A stretch of DNA of 41,694 bases, from NCBI GenBank assembly GCA_001632435.1, contig KV424127.1, forward strand, positions 1-41,694. The letters run 5' to 3'. Below the pieces are notes generated by a model. The model ran no database searches. It had not been told where the DNA came from and saw only the letters and a list, made by a program, of their open reading frames with translations. This document shows positions 1 to 10,700 of this stretch, one piece after another. Every line of letters begins with the position of its first letter. Within the stretch, counting starts at the first letter, position 1. The translations under genes and the position numbers were made by a program. Source of the stretch: Calocera cornea HHB12733 (Eukaryota > Basidiomycota > Dacrymycetes > Dacrymycetales > Dacrymycetaceae).

Positions 1-647
1 GTGGAATCTCGTTCCTTTCGACGGTTTGCTTCTTCAAATAGCAGTGCTATTAGCTCGTTTGAAGTGATAGGTGTGCGCCCGACTCGTGATCCAAGTAGCG
101 ACTGGGTGAAGCTGTCCCATGATTCCGGTAGCGAGGTTGTGAGGAGGTTGACGAAAAGTTTGTCCGGCACAACTTCTCCTTGCATATGCAATTGCTCTTG
201 CAGGCGTCGCATATCACTGACATGAGTGGCCATATCGAAGCCCTCAAGTGCTTGTGCCCGGTACAGGCGGCGTTGTAGTGCCATCCGGCCCAGCTCGCCC
301 GTCATCTCCTTCACAGTGATCAGCTGTGACCACATTTGGCCCGCTGTCACCGCTCCAATGAGGTGCACCATGTCCGCATCTCCCACGCACAGCTCAATCT
401 GGCTCTGTGCCCTCACATCTATCTCATCCCAGTCTCTCATCCACTGTCGCTCCGTCTCGGTTGGTTGATCCGTGATCGCAGGTCTCGGACGTGGTGTGGT
501 GCCATCCACGTAGCTCAGGAGTCCGCGCTCTCTGAACACTGCTTGCATGCGCCGTTTCCATGCATACCAGTTGTCTGCATTCAGTGGCTCGATCCTGAGG
601 AGTGAGGCTGGTGCGTCCTTGATGCTGGAAGGTGATATGTGCGACAT
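1..647 (-). CDS. Copia-type retrotransposon gag (UBN2-like), 3' end beyond window
   Basis: This reads as one open frame on the minus strand from the ATG at 647 to the window edge, about 215 codons with no stop. The protein begins MSHISPSSIKDAPASLLRIE and then shows the hallmark of Copia/Ty1 gag (DUF4219/UBN2 family): an N-terminal N-W-Y-A-W-K-R-R-M-Q core, a W-x-x-R-D-W-D-E-I segment, an E-L-G-R-M-A-L-Q-R-R-L-Y helix and a V-N-L-L-T-T-S-L-P-E-S-W motif. Gag forms the virus-like particle that packages element RNA. The reading frame is undamaged as far as it can be seen. Protease, integrase and RT would lie to the left, outside the window. The element is oriented away from NLR A. Confidence 0.85.
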   Translation of the reverse strand, partial: MSHISPSSIKDAPASLLRIEPLNADNWYAWKRRMQAVFRERGLLSYVDGTTPRPRPAITDQPTETERQWMRDWDEIDVRAQSQIELCVGDADMVHLIGAVTAGQMWSQLITVKEMTGELGRMALQRRLYRAQALEGFDMATHVSDMRRLQEQLHMQGEVVPDKLFVNLLTTSLPESWDSFTQSLLGSRVGRTPITSNELIALLFEEANRRKERDS

Positions 648-808
648 GTTGTGTTTGCTGAGTCCGGTCCGGTCCAAAAAATGTGAGCAAAGTGTCGGAG
701 TGGGTTGGTGATGTGTCCGAGTAGGAATGCACTTCTGAGTTCACCTTGATACTAAGGTTACTTCAGATAGAGCAGGAAGGGGTGCTGTGGGTTGCTGGAA
801 GGTGGTAT

Positions 809-838
809 CTTGATGGTTAGAGCGCAGGGCTCATAACC
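809..838 (-). other. Copia primer-binding site complementary to the 5' half of a Met-tRNA
   Basis: On the minus strand the sequence right after the LTR reads GGTTATGAGCCC. The complement continues back to 809 and looks like a tRNA D-arm plus anticodon arm with CAT in the loop. Copia-group elements are known to prime reverse transcription from a tRNA-Met half cleaved in the anticodon loop, and position and sequence both fit. There is no matching T-arm or acceptor stem, so this is not a tRNA gene. Confidence 0.7.
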
Positions 839-999
839 TGTTGAGCGCAGGTTATGGTAAGAGTCAAGATACGTGAATTGACAAAACAGACGCGTCGCGC
901 TACGGACATAGGGTGAGTGGCTGTGCGTACTACCCGCCTGAGGGGCAGTCAGCACAGCCTCTGGGGCAGTCTTGTGGCCTCGCTCCGTCTATACTAACA
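839..999 (-). mobile_element. 5' LTR of the Copia element (about 161 bp)
   Basis: The boundary next to the primer site is sharp: the minus strand reads CGCTCAACA immediately before the tRNA-complementary block. Reading outward, the first TGTT start is at 999 (TGTTAGTATAG), which gives an LTR with TGTT/AACA ends. The partner LTR lies outside the window, so the outer end and the target duplication (possibly gctgg at 1000-1004) cannot be confirmed. The inner end is firmer than the outer one. Confidence 0.55.
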
Positions 1000-1544
1000 G
1001 CTGGAAGACCATATATGCACACGCCCCCACCGCCTCATCACCCACTCGCTAACGAGACACTCACTGGAACATTTGTACCGCACATTACTGTATCAGCAGA
1101 CGGACCCGATATCGACGCGTCCTGAGTCCCGACAGCAGTCCTGGTTTCCCGGTACTCGCCAACAATCAGTACTACAGCACAGCTCGACCTGCCCGGCACC
1201 GGTGGCCTTCCGGCATCGTCGGGTCCTTCATGTTCCGGAGCCAGAAGTCTGAAGAATATCTTCCGCGATAGGGAAGTTGGCGACATCTAAGAAGCATTCG
1301 GGACAATGGATTGCACAGCCTGCTCGGGATTGCCAGCGCATCATCGTATCGTCTTCTGTTCACCCCACAGTCCGCTGGGCCGCTGCACTCTCATAAACTG
1401 CCCGCATCCCTCTGGTTCTGGTTCAGGACACCCATACGCTCGCTCCCTGGCCCTCAGTAAACTCCTCGGCCTGCTGCACAATTGTGTTCCGCGTCTCGCC
1501 TCTCACCTGCCGAGTGCGCCATTGGAGTTTCCAGCCAGCGCCTA
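1000..1544. other. Intergenic, upstream of NLR A
   Basis: This stretch lies between the Copia LTR and the first exon of NLR A. I see no conserved coding frame, RNA gene or convincing core promoter. It must hold the promoter and 5' leader of NLR A, and the Copia insertion sits about 545 bp upstream of that start codon. Confidence 0.5.
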
Positions 1545-4500
1545 ATGACGGGGCCCACCTCCTCACAGAAGGGGCCACTCGCCAGCCTCAGGTCAGCCTT
1601 TGAGAGGCTAAAGGTTACGCCAGTGAAGGACAAGGCCGAGGAGATCCTACGGAGGGTGACGGGGATCTACGAGGTATGACTAGGCGCCGTACCCTTTGAC
1701 GCGTTATGCTAATGCGCCTTCTTCTTAGACTATCCGTGACACACAAGACGATTATCAATACATCACCGATCAACTCGCTCTCCTTGCTACAAGCGTCTTC
1801 AAGGGCCTTGTGGGAAACGAGAAGCTTAGTGAGGAGCTCCGGAAGGCGCTGGACGGGCTCAGCCGGTACGTTGTGCTCCAGAATGGTGTCGTGACGTTCT
1901 GACATCGCTGTGATCCTTCTGTCCCAGAACCTGCCTCGAAATCCAGGCTGAACTGGACAAGCACATGCAAAAGAAGCCCAATGAGCGGGCTGTGGAGGCA
2001 CCGGAGCTCATGGAAAGATTGCAGAAGACGCTATCCACGCAATTACAGCATCTTACAGTACGTCAATCAGTTGTGTATCCACATGTTCCCGTGCTGAGGA
2101 AGAAATCCAGTTCTTGGGTTTCGTAGATTACATGAGAGTACGTTGAATTCTAGTTGTGTAATGCATTGCCTAACATTCACGCAGTACAGGGCCGTCGGAG
2201 CGATTGCCAGGTAAGTCCTTGCTGCCCGAATGCCTTCCATGAAAACTGACAACCTATGCTCTACCAGTCCCGCGGACCTTGGTCGACTCCGGCCTCCTCC
2301 TAAACCAGCCATCTTTTACGGCAGGGACGAGCTGGTACAGTCCATCGTGGACTTACTTCTCCATGAGGAGACGTGTCGCATTCCTCTTCTTGGGATGGGC
2401 GGCATCGGTAAGACTTCCACGGTCGCTATGGTGCTCCACGACGATCGAGTGAAGGCGAAGTTTGGCGAACACATGTTCTTTCTCAGCTGCGAAGGCATTG
2501 TTTCTGCCTCCGGAATTCTCCTGGCCTTGGCCTCGGCATTGGGATTACGGCACGAAAACGGGGTGGAAAAAGCTCTCAGCGACTTCTTCACAAAGCACAA
2601 GTATGTTCTGCTCGTCCTGGATAACCTTGAGACGGTGTGGAACGTGGACGACGAAAGTCAGGTAGAGAAGGTTCTTGCGGAGTGCGCCAACATCGGTACC
2701 GTTTCGCTTGTGATAACCATGAGGGGCACTCTTCGACCTGGCGGAGTGGACTGGAGCGATACCATTCTCGATTCCCTGGACCCATTACCGCTGGAAGCTG
2801 CCCGATTAATGTGGAAGAAGCTTGCAAGGAAGACGGACTCAAGATTGGACGAGCTACTCAAGCTCCTCGATGGGATTCCCCTCGTGATCACGCTGATGGC
2901 CTACCATGGCCAAAGGATGACTCCGACTGAGCTTCTGCATCACTATGAGCAGGGGCCAACATCCTTGATGTCCCACGGAAAACCTGGTCGATTGACGAGC
3001 TTCGAGTTTTCGATGGAATTGTCATTACACTGTCCCACCATACAAGCCGAACCAAACGCGCGAGCCATATTATCCGCTCTCAGCATCCTTCCCGATGGCA
3101 TGGCCACGTCGGAAGTTAACGACATGCTGCCTTCCATCCGTGGAAGCATGCCAGGCGTGCGGGCATTGGTAGAAGTTGGGCTGGCCCACACCACTGCCGG
3201 ACGACTGTCCGCGTTAACTCCAATCCGGGACTTCATCCTCGAAAAATATCCGCCGAGCGAGTGTTCTCTCAAGGAGCTTCGTATTTACCTATGTCGATTG
3301 GCGGCCCTCGCAGACGATTTGGAGACAACGGCTTCTGCGATAGCCGTCAACACACTCCGCACGGAATATGGCAATATCACGGCAGTCTTGCTACGGTGTT
3401 GGCACGGCGACCTCACTCATGACGCTGCCGAAGCGCTTCTGATAGCGACTGTTCAATCGGCAAGGTTCTCACGTCATGCTGGGTACGGAGACAGCATACC
3501 GTTGCTGCGAAGTGCGGAGATCACTTTACACAGACTTGGAGACCGGGAGGGCGCAGCGGACTGCGTCAGAGGTATAGGCGATATCTTGCGTATGCTCAAT
3601 CGCAATGACGAGGCAATGGAAAAGTTCGAGGATGCGAAGGCGACGTACGAGGCCATCGGGAGCCGGATGGGCGCAGCGGAGTGCACCTGGAGCATGGGCG
3701 ATATCTTGCGCATGCTCAATCGCAATGACGAGGCAATGGAAAAGTTCGAGGATGCGAAGGCGATTTACGAGGCCATCGGGAACCGGCTCGGCGTAGCGGA
3801 CTGCATCTGGAGCATGGGCGATATCTTGAACATGCTCGGGCGCAATGGCGAGGCCATGGTGAAGTTCGAGGATGCGAAGGCGACCTACGAGGCCATCGGG
3901 AACCGGCTGGGCACCGCACACTGCACCAGGAGCATGGGCGATATCTTGCGCATGCTCAGTCGCAATGACGAGGCCATGGCGAAGCTCGAGGATGCGAAGA
4001 CGACGTACGAGGCCATCGGGAACCGGCTGGGCGCAGCGAACTGCACCTGGAGCATGGGCGATCTCTTGCGTATGCTCAATCGCAATGACGAGGCAATGGA
4101 AAAGTTCGAGGATGCGAAGGCGACGTACGATGCCATCGGGAGCCGGACGGGCGCAGCGAACTGCACCAAGAGCATGGGCGATATCTTGCACATGCTCAAT
4201 CGCAATGACGAGGCCATGGTGAAGTTCGAGGATGCGAAAGCGACGTACGAGGCCATCGGGAACCGGTTGGGCGCAGCGGACTGCACCTGGAGCATGGGCG
4301 ATATCCTGCGCATGCTCGATCGCAATGACGAGGCAATGGCGAAGCTCGAGGATGCGAAGACGATTTACGAGGCCATCGGGAACCGGTCGGGCGCAGCGCA
4401 CTGCGCCAGGAGCATGGGAGATATTCTGCGAATGCTCAGTCGCCATGACGAGGCAGTGGAGAAGCTGGAGGATGCGAAAGCGACGTACGAGGCCATAGGG

Positions 4501-4866
4501 AGCCGCCTGGGAGCAGCAGAATGTATGAGAAGCTTAGGTGACCTCCAGCGCAGGTTGAATCGATATGATGAGGCCATAGTAAATCTGGAACGGGCAAGGG
4601 TGACGTTTGAAGAGATCGGCAGTCGATATGGAGCCGCATGGTGCTTTCGATATCTAGCACTGGCGTTCATCGATCAGGGCAAGAGCACCGAAGCCAAGAC
4701 AATGGTGGAACACGCTGCAAATCTCTTCAGCGAAATCAACCGGGAAGATGAGGCGAAGAGGTGTCGTGCCCTCTTCGACGAGGTGGATGTTGCAGTTGGA
4801 CTGCGAGACGGCTTTACCTGCGTGGTGCAGGACTTAAGTTACTTCACGATGAAAGTCGGGATGTAG
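1545..4866 (+). CDS. NLR A: N-terminal helical domain, NB-ARC-like NTPase, ten TPRs
   Basis: Model: exons 1545-1673, 1729-1865, 1928-2057, 2111-2137, 2185-2210 and 2268-4866, encoding 1015 aa. Five exons encode a helical N-terminal region (about residues 1-150) with no motif I can name. The long last exon opens with F-Y-G-R-D, then a P-loop GMGGIGKT (192-199), Walker B VLLVLD (about 263-268), a T-M-R-G sensor-like motif and a GLPL-like D-G-I-P-L. A winged-helix region precedes ten 40-residue TPRs (573-972). This is the STAND/NLR layout: a ligand-sensing repeat array, an ATP-switch oligomerisation module and an N-terminal effector or signalling part. The start at 1545 is chosen because the equivalent ATG in NLR B is at the same place. 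An ATG at 2230 lies inside intron 5 and is not the start. The last 30 residues differ completely from NLR B. Confidence 0.88.
3535..4734 (+). repeat. Ten tandem 120-bp TPR units in NLR A
   Basis: Units of exactly 120 bp (40 aa) run in phase with the reading frame. Units 2-8 are nearly identical at the nucleotide level; units 1, 9 and 10 have diverged. Consensus core: SMGDILRML, then R-N-D-E-A-M, then EDAKATYEA. A longer period of 360 bp is visible in the second helix: the order MVKF, MAKL, M/VEKx occurs in units 3-5 and again in 6-8. Most differences between units change the amino acid and cluster at a few positions. Because 120 is divisible by 3, all six frames stay open here, which creates long false ORFs. 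Confidence 0.95.
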
Positions 4867-5044
4867 GCTTCTGGGACAATCTAGGATTTTTATTACGATT
4901 ATTTTCACTTTCCCAACTGCCATTTCGAAATTAAATGCAAGCGGTCATTGTGACGTGAAGTGATATCAAATTCTGCAAGAGATACAGAGTCGGTCAGAAA
5001 CGGAAGCTTTGCTTCCGTGCGAGGAATCCAGCCAGTGCGGTTCT

Positions 5045-5100
5045 CAGGGCCGTCGGCTCCGACGTCCCCGATCCGCGGGCCTGGCGTGCCCCAACTCGCG
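5045..5100 (+). repeat. Dispersed repeat R1, copy 1
   Basis: Begins AGGGCCgTCGGCTCCGA and continues with ATCCGCGGGC and TGGCGTGCCCC. The same string recurs with substitutions at 6358-6410 and 11838-11890. Each copy lies 177-355 bp downstream of the stop codon of an NLR gene or relic, so it is best explained as a 3' flank copied together with the NLR. Confidence 0.7.
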
Positions 5101-5308
5101 GGTGCCGGCGATGATCATCCAGCCCAGGCAATCCAGCGCACGATCGTCGACAGAGCATTCCACGAGCGTCGGTCCTACGCCATCTCCACAGCCCTCCCCG
5201 TAGCGTTGACATCACATTGTCGACCATCAAACAGAGCACACCCATCAGCCTCGGGGGAGAGGAAGGGAGGATGGTTGGGGGAGCCGGGACAGCCCCGGGC
5301 AGCGCTGG

Positions 5309-5570
5309 GGATCCGCGGCATGAGCGTGTGCGTCTTATTTCCTTCCTCCTGAGATCTCTGGTGGGAAAGAATAGGCGGCATGCGGGGAGATGAGGAGCAG
5401 AAGAGCACCATTGCGATCTTAGCGCCGAGGGGAGGGTCGAAAAGCGGCGCGTCGGAGGCGGTGGCGGGCCATCAATGGCTGCTGGAGAACGAGGGAGGAC
5501 CGCGCTTGCCGAGGCGGGATAGACGGCGGGGGAAGGTCGTCTCTTCTGCTTGGGCGAGGGAGGGAGCGGG
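5309..5570. repeat. Dispersed repeat R2, copy 1
   Basis: About 260 bp shared with 7033-7295. Anchor strings are GTCTCTGGTGGGAA-like, GGAGATGAGGAGCAGAAGAG, GCGATCTTAGCGCCGAGGGG and CGCGCTTGCCGAGGCGGG. The block ends just before the NLR relic. It is either part of a transposable element or a piece of an upstream NLR flank. No terminal inverted repeats or target duplication could be made out. Confidence 0.7.
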
Positions 5571-5581
5571 TGATCGCCGCC

Positions 5582-6003
5582 TTCGGAAGGCGGCGTATGA
5601 GGCAATGGGCAACGGGTTGGGCGCAGCGTACTGTGGCAGGAGCATGGGCAATGTTTTGCGCAGGATGAACGACTATGCTGGGGCAACAGATAAGTTCCAT
5701 GAGGCAATGGTGATGTTTGATATCGCCGGGGATCAATGTGGATCGGCCTGGTGCTTACGATATCTGGCACTCATATTCATCGATCAGGGTCAGAACGACG
5801 AAGTCGAAACCCTGGTGGAACGGGCGTCACAGATCTTCATCGAAATCAGCATGCCAGACCAGGCGGACTCGTGTCGTGCCCTGTTAAACGAGGCGCACGC
5901 CGCCGATGAATCGCCCAAGACCGAGGCGGTGGGCTCAAATGTTGCCAGCAGCGTGACTTTCGCAGAAGCCGCCAGAGAGGGAGCCGAGTGGAGAGCTTGT
6001 TGA
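5582..6003 (+). pseudogene. C-terminal NLR-TPR relic
   Basis: A frame ending with TGA at 6001-6003 encodes only the tail of an NLR: one and a half TPRs (Y-E-A-M-G-N onward with G-R-S-M-G-N-V-L), the capping repeat (S-A-W-C-L-R-Y-L-A-L-I-F-I-D-Q-G) and a tail ending R-E-G-A-E-W-R-A-C. That tail matches the C-terminus of NLR B (R-E-G-A-V-W-R-A-C) and not that of NLR A. No NTPase module or N-terminal domain precedes it; the open frame upstream reads into repeat R2. It is most likely the truncated remains of a third tandem NLR copy. A short expressed TPR protein from the same frame is a less likely alternative. Confidence 0.75.
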
Positions 6004-6357
6004 GAGCGACATCTGGATGATGACACTTTGCGGTGGACGCGGAGACCATGATTGGTTGTGACCGTTGTAATGGATTATAGATCGTGGTGGAGGCAGAGTT
6101 ATGGATGTTCGTTTCGCAAGATGCCCAGTGCCTCGGGGGCCGGCCCTATTGTTGTCCCCACTGCGCGTCGCGTGATGACGCGTAGAACGCGTCCAAATCT
6201 TCCGACCCAGCTCTAGCAAAGTCTTGAGCTCCTTTATCTATGAATCCTTGAGTGCATTTGACCACAACGATAGGTCATTGTCCATATCGTAGTGATCAAC
6301 CAGGTAGCGCAAGTGGTCCAGAAGGAGTAAACTTGGTAATGTAATGCTCGGGGCGTT

Positions 6358-6410
6358 AGGGCCCTCGGCTCCGAGGTGCCCAATCCGCGGGCTTGGCGTG
6401 CCCCGATCTG
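6358..6410 (+). repeat. Dispersed repeat R1, copy 2
   Basis: Shares AGGGCC(c)TCGGCTCCGA, AATCCGCGGGC and TTGGCGTGCCCC with the copies at 5045 and 11838. It lies 355 bp downstream of the NLR relic stop. Confidence 0.7.
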
Positions 6411-7032
6411 CGTTCCCACCCGGACCATCATGCCCAGCCCATCTCGATAGCCTGGAATTGTTACATGCTCACCAGAGAGGATCGTATGACCAGAAGACCT
6501 ACGTCATCGTTACAGCCGTCTGTGGAGTGTGACGACTGCTCCTTACGCCGCATCATCCGCTTCATCCACCGCCAGACGCCCTCAGAGCTCAGCCGCGTCT
6601 GCCGTCCCACCGCTTTGGCGCACAACCGCACTGCACACGACACCTCCTGCGTATCCCCAGGCATGCTGGTCTGCCCGTACCAGCAGCGCCCATCCAGCAC
6701 CCACGCCGATTCTACCTCCCGCCCATCGTGTATCCCCATACCGGTATCGCCTGTCCTCTAGCGAGCGCATCCCAACGGTGGTGCTGCAGTTGTCGTTCCG
6801 GTCAATGGCCGCGGACAGCGGATCCATCTTCGTGCTGTGATAGTGCACTGGGACCAGAGGTGCCACGGGAATGGCGCACATGAGAACCTGTACCAGGTCG
6901 TTCAGTACGAGGGCTCGCACACCCGTTCTAGTTCTCTTGCGCACCCGCTCACTCATGGCGCTCTATGACAGGTCATCCACCGCCTTTTGTTGGTCTGACG
7001 TGTTATGCAGGGAGGGCGAGGAGTGTGTTCCA

Positions 7033-7295
7033 AATCCGCAGCCTGGGCGTGTGCGTCGTCCCCCCTTCCTCCAGATGTCTCTGGTGGGAAGGAGCAGAGG
7101 GTATGCTCGGAGATGAGGAGCAGAAGAGCACCGTTGCGATCTTAGCGCCGAGGGGAGGGCAGACGATGAGTACCTCGGAGGACATGGACCTAGGTCCTCG
7201 GTGGCCGCTGGATAGGGAGGGAGGGCCGCGCTTGCCGAGGCGGGGCAGTCCACAGAGGAAGGTCGTGTTCCTGCTCAGATGGGGGACGGAGCGAG
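7033..7295. repeat. Dispersed repeat R2, copy 2
   Basis: Matches 5309-5570 throughout, with substitutions and small indels. Here it stands alone about 480 bp upstream of NLR B, without NLR coding sequence attached. Confidence 0.7.
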
Positions 7296-7777
7296 CGGTG
7301 GCGCAGGACGGATTGATAGCGGTGCATCAGTCAGTACCTCTACTCCAGCATGCATCCTGTGCGTTCATCCACAATACATCTATTGTCCATGCTTGTTCGG
7401 AAGCCTCGGCCCTCGGCTCTCGCAAACCACGGATGTCACGGTACCGCTCGAGCTAGCTGGCACGGCTTGCATTCGAGCACTCTCCGGACAATTGCGTTTC
7501 ACAGCCTGGACGCATGCTCTCCACGGCAAGCAAGATGTCCCGTACTAAGAATCACCGTGGGATAGCAGTGGGCTGCAATCGCCGCTCCGCCATTGTCAGC
7601 CCACGGTTGATCCACCTGCCCAACAGCACGGCGTTGGTGCGTCGCAGCCTCATAACTGCGCGTCCGTCTGCCTCTGGACGCTCAGACTCTGGCGCCGTAT
7701 CCCCCCAATCGACCGCTCAAAGCCCCTCTTTACAACGCCCATCTTCCCACAACCCACCGCTGGCAGATAAGCCCCTG

Positions 7778-10700
7778 ATGAGCAGTTTGTCCTCAGCTCC
7801 CAAGGGGGCACTGGCGGGACTCACCTCAGCCTTTCAGAAGCTGAAAGTTGGAGCGACGTCGGCAGCAGCGCCGGTGAAGGACAAGGCTGAGGAGATCGTG
7901 TTGAGGGTGACAGGAATCTACGAGGTATGAACGGGTGCCGTACCCGCATGTGAAGCCCTGTACTGACATCGCACAGACCGTGCGCAATCAAGGGCCCGAA
8001 TATGAGGACCTCACAAAGCAGCTCATCTTCCTTACGACCCGTGTTCTTGGCGACATCCCTCAACACGCGAGCTTTAGTGAAGAGCTGCGTGATGCACTCG
8101 ATGCGCTCAAGGAGTACGTTTTGCAATACACCCGCGTGCGCATTATTTGACGGAGCAGCAACACTCTCACTCTAGAACCTGTAGTGAAATCGAGACTGAA
8201 CTGAAGCCCATTCAAAAGAATGTCATCGAGCGCGCGGCACAAGCAGCGGAAGTCATTGAGCGATTGCAAAAGAAGCTAGACAAGCAGTCACATCATCTCA
8301 CGGTATGTCGATTACCTTTTCCCTTGTATTTTGCCCTTCTGAATCAGGGATTCCAGCTGGCGGGGACCGTAGACTATATGAGAGTACGCCACACTCACGC
8401 TTCTGCTAGTCTGCAGGATCACTATCTGACATCTACATTCTGCAGTTCAGGGGCGCCGGTACCGCTACAATGTGCGTCATTGCCAAACCCAGACGTACTA
8501 CCTTGACTGACAAGCCTGACAATACCAGGCAAGCCGATCCAGGTCGACTGCGGCCGCCTCCCAAACCCGCCGTTTTCTACGGCAGGGACGGGCTGGTGCA
8601 GTCGATGGTGAACATCCTCCTGCAGGATGAAACTTGTCGCATTCCACTCCTTGGCTTGGGCGGCATCGGGAAGACTTCCACGATCGCTACGGTGCTCCAC
8701 GACGATCAAGTGAAGGCAAAGTTTGGCGAACACATGTTCTTTCTCAGCTGCGAAGGCATTGTTTCTGCCTCTGGAATTCTCCTGGCTTTGGCCTCGGCAT
8801 TGGGATTGCAGCACGAGAACCGGGTGGAAAAAGCTCTCGGCGACTTCTTTGCAGCGCGCAAGTATGTTCTGCTCGTCTTCGATAACCTTGAAACGGTGTG
8901 GAACGCGGACGACGAAAGTCAGGTAGAGAAGGTTCTTGCGGAGTGCGCCAACATCAGTACCGTTTCGCTTGTCATCACCATGAGAGGCACTATTCGACCT
9001 GGCGGAGTAGACTGGAGTGACGCCGTCCTTGACCCCCTTGACCCCCTACCTTTGGAAGCTGCCCGGTCAATGTGGATGAAGCTTGCGAGGAAGACGGACT
9101 CAAGACTGGACGAGCTACTGAGGCTTCTTGATGGAATTCCCCTCGTAATCACGCTAATGGCATACCATGGCCAAAGGATGACTCCGACCGAGCTCATTCA
9201 AGAGTACGATCAGGAACCAGCATCCTTGATGTCCCACGGAAAGCCGGGTCGATTGACGAGCTTCGAATTTTCGATGGAATTGTCATTAAACTGTCCCACG
9301 ATAGAAGCCGAACCAAACGCGCGAGCCATATTATCCGCTCTCAGCATCCTCCCCGATGGCATGGTAACATCCGCGGTAAAGGACATTCTTCCTTCCCTAC
9401 ATGGAAGCGCGCGAGCCGTGCGGGTATTGGTAGAAGTTGGGCTGGCACATACCACTGCCGAACGAGTCTCCGCGTTAACTCCAGTTCGGGACTTCATCCG
9501 CGAAAGATATCCGCCGAACGAGTCTTCTCTCGCTGAGCTTTGTAGTTACTTTACTCGATTGGCCGCTCTCGCAGACGATTTCGTGACAAAGTTTACTACG
9601 AGCGTGGCCCGCACACTTCGCTCAGAATATGGGAACATCAATGCGGTCTTGCTACGCTCTTGGCGCGGTAGCCTTACCCTGGATGCAGCTGCAGTGCTCT
9701 TGAAAGTCACCATTCAATTATCAAGCTTCTCACGTCAGACTGGGCACGGAGATAGCATACCGTTGCTGCAAAGGGCGGAAATCATCCTAAAGGACATTGG
9801 AGACCGTTCCGGCTCAGCGGACTGTACCTGGAGCATGGGCGATGTTCTTCGCCGGCGTAGTCAGTATGACAAGGCAATAGCGATATTTGAGCATGCGGGG
9901 GCAACGTACAAGGCCACCGGAAATCGGTCGGGTGGAGCGAACTGCACCTGGAGCATGGGCGATATGCTGCGCGTGCTCGGTCGCTATGACGAGGCAATGG
10001 AGAAGCTGGAGGATGCGAAGGCGACATACGAGGCCATCGGGAACCGGTTGGGCGCAGCGCAGTGCACCAGGAGCATGGGCGATATCCTGCGCATGCTCGA
10101 TCGCTATGATGAGGCAATGGAAGAGCTTGAGGATGCGAAGGCGACGTACGAGGCCATCGGGAACAGGTACGGCGGAGCGCAGTGCACTATGAGCATGGGC
10201 GATATCCTGCGCATGCTCGGTCGCTATGACGAGGCAATGGAGAAGCTTGAGGATGCGAAGGCGACGTACGAGGCCATCGGGTACCGGTTGGACGCAGCGA
10301 ACTGCACCGGGAGCATGGGCGATATCCTCCGCATGCTCAATCGCTATGATGAGGCAATGGAGAAGCTCGCGGATGCAAAGGCGACGTACGAGGCCATCGG
10401 GTACCGGTTGGGCGCAGCACACTGCACCTGGAGCATGGGAGATATCCTGCGCATGCACGATCGCTATGACGAGGCAATGCAGAAGTTCGAGGATGCGAAG
10501 GCGACGTACGAGGCCATCGGGTACCGGTTGGGCGCAGCGAACTGCACCGGGAGCATGGGCGATATCCTCCGCACGCTCAATCGCTATGATGAGGCAATGG
10601 AGAAGCTCGAGGATGCGAAGGCGACGTACGAGGCCATCGGGTACCGGTTGGGCGCAGCACATTGCACCAGGAGCATGGGAGAGATCCTGCGTGTGCTTGA

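Larger units (their letters stand above)
4867..5581. other. Intergenic, with two duplicated blocks
   Basis: No gene is supported here. A conserved GC-rich block at about 5045-5100 recurs downstream of the NLR relic (6358) and of NLR B (11838). A second block from about 5309 to 5570 recurs at about 7033-7295 upstream of NLR B. The first half, to about 5040, is AT-rich and probably the 3' UTR and terminator of NLR A. Confidence 0.6.
6004..7777. other. Intergenic spacer between NLR relic and NLR B
   Basis: Holds R1 copy 2 (6358-6410) and R2 copy 2 (7033-7295) and otherwise no supported gene. Short frames here have no family signature and differ between the duplicated copies. A partial R1-like string (CCTCGGCTC) is also present near 7405. 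The last 260 bp (7514-7777) are open in frame with NLR B, and an upstream ATG at 7514 would extend that protein by 88 residues. I treat this part as leader because NLR A has no equivalent. Confidence 0.55.

Noticed and set aside
811..838. A tRNA-Met gene
   Set aside because: Only the D-arm and anticodon arm are present, on the complement of the Copia element at its primer site; no T-arm or acceptor stem follows.
3526..4446. Long minus-strand frame (306 codons) opposite the NLR A repeats
   Set aside because: A 120-bp repeat is divisible by 3, so a frame free of stops in one unit stays free in all. It mirrors the TPR array and has no start or family signature of its own.
5380..5581. First 67 codons of the frame that ends in the NLR relic, taken as a real N-terminus
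   Set aside because: This stretch is repeat R2, also present without any NLR at 7033-7295; the fusion is probably accidental.
8470..8528. ATG at 8470 as the start of NLR B (and ATG at 2230 for NLR A)
   Set aside because: The 8470 ATG spans the exon 5/intron 5 junction and the 2230 ATG lies in intron 5. Splicing joins the NTPase to a conserved set of upstream exons in both genes.
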